Below are positions 60,990 to 64,000 of a DNA stretch of 64,000 bases, in pieces (positions within the stretch are counted from its first letter, which is position 1; every line of letters starts with the position of its first letter). Source of the DNA: JAGVSR01 sp963750715 (lineage in GTDB: Bacteria; Pseudomonadota; Alphaproteobacteria; Rhizobiales; Hyphomicrobiaceae). Position numbers and translations under genes: made by a program. The notes under the pieces were generated by a model. That model worked only from the letters and a program-made list of their open reading frames with translations. It was not told where the DNA came from and made no database searches. The stretch covers positions 91,763 to 155,762 of the forward strand of contig CAVVRP010000010.1 in NCBI GenBank assembly GCA_963750715.1, given 5' to 3'.

Positions 60990-61421
60990 CTACATGCCGG
61001 CGTTTCGCTTGGCGTCGGCCATGATGCGCTCCTCCTGCGCGCGCAGCTCCGGCGTCAGCGCCTCGCCGAAATCCTCGGCCTCGAACACCGGGCGGATTTC
61101 GATCTCGCACTCCTCTTGATGCGGATTTGGGCAGCGTTTGACCCATGCAATGGCTTCGGCGAGGTCCTTCACCTTCCACAGCCAGTAACCCGCGATCAGC
61201 TCCTTGGTTTCGGCAAATGGCCCGTCGATCACCGTGCGGTTCTTGTCGGAGAACCGCACCCGCGCACCTTTCTTGGAGGGGTGAAGGCCATCCCCGGCGA
61301 GCAGGAGGCCGGCCTTGACCAGTTCCTCGTTGAATAGCCCCATGTCGGTCAGCAGCTGCTGGCTCGGCATTTCGCCGGCTTCGGATGCTTTGGTGGCCTT
61401 GACGATGACCATGACTTTCAT
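60990..61421 (-). CDS. YCII (DGPF) family protein
   Basis: A 143-residue protein: MKVMVIVKATKASEAGEMPS, RVRFSDKNRTVIDGPFAETK, ELIAGYWLWKVKDLAEAIAW and CEIEIRPVFEAEDFGEALTP. The DGPF motif and the YCII fold are evident. It differs from the neighbouring YCII protein mainly by a C-terminal extension. It lies 57 bases upstream of that gene and would be the first gene of the leftward ECF42 operon. Confidence 0.88.
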   Translation of the reverse strand: MKVMVIVKATKASEAGEMPSQQLLTDMGLFNEELVKAGLLLAGDGLHPSKKGARVRFSDKNRTVIDGPFAETKELIAGYWLWKVKDLAEAIAWVKRCPNPHQEECEIEIRPVFEAEDFGEALTPELRAQEERIMADAKRNAGM

Positions 61422-62328
61422 CGGGTGTGCTCCTCTGCGGGATATGGCTGCCGCCGAACCGAGACCAACCCGGGAGCGGCATCGCTACTGTGAAGACGCT
61501 CGTCATGTCCGACTTCCGACATGCCAACCGGAAAATATCATCTGGTCCACGCTTGGCCCTACAATTTTAGGCAATCCAGCTCGGCCCACTCTTTCCACGA
61601 ACTCCGCATTGCTACAAATCAGTCGTCAGACGCATGATTGACGCTGCGGGCGATCACGTCGGAACTGGCCCCTTACAGCCGTTCGTTTGGAAGCAGCCTG
61701 CGGTCTGCTAACCGGGCTAAACCTGCCGTTACGTGGAAGTCGCCGACACGGTAGAACCTGTCCCGAACGAGGCACTACGAGGGGTTCCAAGCTGACTTCA
61801 ACGGAAGCGTTAAAGCCGGAACCGATTGACAGAAGATGAGCATCATCTCATCTCAATTTGCCGCTTCGTCGCCGGACCGCACTGTGCGCGCCGTACGCAG
61901 GATTGCCTGCGGCGTCTGACCGAAAACACGAAGACATGCGCCGCATATGCCCGCGGTCCGCAAAAGCTGTATTGCGCGCGATAACATCCAGCGAATGACA
62001 CCCATCCTCCATCATAACGCCAGCGGCTTTCAGCCTCAGTCGCTCGACGGCCTTCGCGTTTTCTCAGTGATAAGACTTTTGGCGCCGCCGGGTCCGCGAT
62101 CTTGGCGGCGAGTTGTACCACTGCTCATCGCGAGGGGGCACGCGCGAGATGAGTCGCCTCTCCAAGCTCGGCATCATCGAGCGCCGCGGCCGCTGACTTG
62201 TCGTCAAGCGTTGGCCGGCTCAGCGCCATGGTTCACGAGGTGACTGGTGAATAGGGCCGGATGACAACCTTGATGGGAGACCACCCATGAACGACAGCCA
62301 GACCGACCTCCTCTATTTGAACTCTTGA
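61422..62328. other. intergenic stretch with a Crp/Fnr-type C-terminal fragment
   Basis: About 900 bases without an intact gene. On the plus strand around 62140-62215, the frame reads TREMSRLSKLGIIERRGR then a stop and VVKRWPA, resembling the DNA-recognition end of a Crp/Fnr-type regulator (TRETVSRLxxxLxxxGLIERRGR). Nothing is left of the effector domain. The ECF42 promoter presumably lies near 61430-61560, but no consensus is asserted. Confidence 0.4.
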
Positions 62329-63033
62329 TCAACAACTGTGCGACCGGCAAAGGGCTGGAATCAGATGATGGATCAGAGTCATCAAATCGGTCCACCTCGA
62401 TACGCCTGCCTTCGAAAAGATATGGTTCAGATGGCATCTTGCCGTCGCCTCGGTGATCCCGAGCGCAGCCGCAGCCTCAGTAATTCGCTCGCCCGAAAGC
62501 AATCGTCCCAAGAGGCGATTCTCCGCCGGCGTAAGTTTGTAGATGCGTCCGACGATTCCTACATCAACTATTGACGACGTGCTTCCCGAGGCAACAAACA
62601 CTGCGGCAGTCGGTAGCGCTGCTGGGTCTCCATGTAAATAGTTGCGCACGAGTGGCAACACATGAGCCGTGGCGGCGGTCATGTCCTTATTTATGAGCGG
62701 CACACCAACGGTAGGGATGCCGGTAGGGTATTCAACGGCTTGCATGATCGCGATTGCCTGCCTCAACTCATTCGTCAAGTTCGCCTGCAATGCACCCAGG
62801 GAACCACTGTGTGAAATGATTGGTGATCTCGCATCGAGCATGTTTCTCGCGGCTTGGTTTGCGTGGAGTATACGCGCATCGCAATCGACGATAATCACTC
62901 CAACGGATAGACTGTCCAGCGTTCTCCGGAGCGCGTCCAAAAGAGGGGCCATCACGTCTCCCGTAGGGTACTCCTGGCCTCCGTTCCCGGTGCCGTTCAA
63001 TGCCCTGCGAGCGCTAAGTTCTGTTGCTGGCAT
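62329..63033 (-). CDS. LuxR-family regulator with PAS-like N-terminus
   Basis: From ATG 63033, with AGGAGA seven bases upstream, the product is 234 residues. The first part (LDSLSVGVIIVDCDARILHA, NQAARNMLDARSPIISHSGS) has PAS-like spacing. The C-terminal LuxR-type helix-turn-helix is LTPAENRLLGRLLSGERITE, then AAAALGITEATARCHLNHIF and SKAGVSRWTDLMTLI. No receiver domain or AHL-binding domain is seen. It probably senses a ligand or redox state through the PAS-like part. Targets are unknown. The open frame continues upstream to 63192. Confidence 0.83.
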   Translation of the reverse strand: MPATELSARRALNGTGNGGQEYPTGDVMAPLLDALRRTLDSLSVGVIIVDCDARILHANQAARNMLDARSPIISHSGSLGALQANLTNELRQAIAIMQAVEYPTGIPTVGVPLINKDMTAATAHVLPLVRNYLHGDPAALPTAAVFVASGSTSSIVDVGIVGRIYKLTPAENRLLGRLLSGERITEAAAALGITEATARCHLNHIFSKAGVSRWTDLMTLIHHLIPALCRSHSC

Positions 63034-63790
63034 CGATCGTCTCCTAGGTTCCGAGTGTGAAAAAGGGGCGCTGACGATCCAGGCTCCCGAGGGGCTGACA
63101 ATCGTTCCCAGAGGCCTGCACGCGAACACGAGTGGCAACGAGGCTGGCGCACATAGCCGAGGACAATTATCGATCATGTAGCCAGCCATCATCTCCAGAG
63201 GGTCCGCGACATCATCTTCGAGCTAAAAAAGTCGTGCGAGCATCTTGGACCAATGCCGCGACGAGCGATGTGGCATTTGCCACAGTGCAGCTAAGGACCT
63301 GCCTCTCGCGCTCAGCCCAACCAATGTTCGCGTAAAGACAGCGCCACTGCGTCCCTTCCCATCAAAAATCAAGGACCGCGTTACCGGTTTGCTATCGGTA
63401 GGTGCTGGTATCTAGGGGGTTAAGAGCCCGCACGTCCCGTTGTGGGCAAGAGCTTGAATCCACGGCGTGTCGCATTCCGGATCGCCTACAACAAGACGAG
63501 ACATGCGAACGCAGATCCCAGTCCAGACCCAGCCCGACGCTGCCGCAGTCAAGCGGTCGCCTTTTCCCTAGTGTTTCCTTGTCATCGAGGTGAGCGTTTG
63601 TCTGGTGTTGCGAATCTGGCACTTAATTGTCGGCTGAGTTGGGCTAGGCTGCCTACCAGGCGTTCCTTCGGCGAGACGCCCTAGCCCGTAATTTTAATCG
63701 TGGGGATTATTGGATCCGGTGGCGTCGCAGCATCCGATAACGTCCAATTGGAACATAATTGCTTGAGTTGAGCGGTCTGGGGGGTAAGAC
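63034..63790. other. intergenic stretch, no gene recognised
   Basis: About 750 bases between the divergent LuxR and FecR-domain genes. Several short frames are present on both strands, none recognisable. GGGGGGTAAGAC at 63779-63790 provides the ribosome site of the last gene. Confidence 0.4.
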
Positions 63791-64000
63791 ATGGGTACCG
63801 CCGGCTCCCGGGTGGGACTTGCACTACTTTCTCTGCTCGTTGTCCAGGTGCAGTCAACGGAGGTTGCTGCGCAAGGTTGTCACTTGGTCGGGCAACTTTT
63901 CTCCCTCGACGGACAAGTCGAAGTGCGGCGCAATGGGGAGTGGCGGCCTGCTGCACTCAATCAATCTCTATGCGAGCGCGATACGGTCCGGACGGGTGGC
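63791..64000 (+). CDS. FecR-domain protein, 5' part only (runs off the window)
   Basis: ATG 63791 with GGGGGG upstream opens a 70-codon frame continuing past the window end. A signal peptide (RVGLALLSLLVVQVQSTEVA) precedes LVGQLFSLDGQVEVRRNGEW, RPAALNQSLCERDTVRTGG, the start of a FecR-type domain (S-x-x-G-x-V-E-V-R-R, then L-x-x-x-D-x-V-R-T-G). Proteins of this kind often continue as caspase-like CHAT or TPR proteins. The rest is not visible. Confidence 0.65.
   Translation, partial: MGTAGSRVGLALLSLLVVQVQSTEVAAQGCHLVGQLFSLDGQVEVRRNGEWRPAALNQSLCERDTVRTGG

Noticed and set aside
1..64000. CRISPR array, tRNA, rRNA, complete IS element, toxin-antitoxin or prophage module
   Set aside because: No spaced direct repeats, cloverleaf with the conserved T-loop, rRNA signatures, complete IS ends or phage structural genes were seen by eye; short or divergent examples could be missed.

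Overview
The window looks like a chromosomal segment of an alphaproteobacterium of the order Hyphomicrobiales, resembling Bradyrhizobium or Nitrobacteraceae. The basis is its high G+C content, short ATGA, GTGA and TTGA gene overlaps, and the gene families present: a phasin, an OprB porin, FdsA/FdsD, CbtAB under a B12 riboswitch, the PrkA-YeaH-SpoVR trio, an ECF42-type sigma factor with YCII partners, and many short periplasmic proteins. I saw no rRNA, tRNA, CRISPR array, phage module or complete insertion sequence. Mobile DNA is limited to degraded transposase tails near 1, 34.3 kb and 46.0 kb.

Layout, left to right. 0.5-10.5 kb: a nitrogen/amide catabolic region. A GntR regulator and a PuuC-like aldehyde dehydrogenase run left. 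A glutamine-synthetase-like ligase (frameshifted), a PuuB-like oxidase, a class I amidotransferase, an ATP-grasp ligase, a C45 Ntn-type acyltransferase/peptidase and a nitrilase-family hydrolase run right. 10.5-13.8 kb: cell-wall enzymes (SLT-SPOR lytic transglycosylase and a large L,D-transpeptidase). 15-19.8 kb: the PrkA kinase / DUF444 / SpoVR stress operon. 20-24 kb: small conserved proteins, acylphosphatase, a twice-frameshifted Kup potassium transporter and a DUF805 protein.

24-30.4 kb: a LysR regulator, a DUF302-patatin operon, a peroxiredoxin-like protein, a cupin and an MFS exporter. Three near-identical CCATAGC-N5-GCTATGG palindromes lie in the control regions and suggest one local LysR regulon. 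A probable small RNA with two C-rich loops lies beside the lysR promoter. 30.8-34.2 kb: a TPR protein, a Cys-rich secreted protein and a UvrD-type helicase with two frameshifts. 34.7-37.5 kb: cobalamin/cobalt genes (5'-truncated cobB, cobA, DUF1636 protein, B12 riboswitch, cbtB, cbtA).

38-47 kb: an M23 peptidase, phasin, CBS protein, norD remnant, HemP with an unknown partner, an OprB porin and small proteins. 48.3-51.5 kb: formate dehydrogenase alpha and delta subunits without their usual NADH-side partners. 51.7-57.4 kb: DNA polymerase IV, a GNAT protein, an M50/CBS protease, remnants of an ABC ATPase and of a second L,D-transpeptidase, and a MoaD-like/Asp-box protein pair. 57.6-61.4 kb: a leftward ECF42-type sigma-factor group (two YCII proteins, sigma factor, DUF4287 fragment, two VOC/PhnB proteins). 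62.3-64 kb: a LuxR-type regulator and the start of a FecR-domain protein.

Five single-base indels interrupt three otherwise well-conserved genes (puuA-like, kup, uvrD-like). That is either recent gene decay or, quite possibly, sequencing or assembly error.
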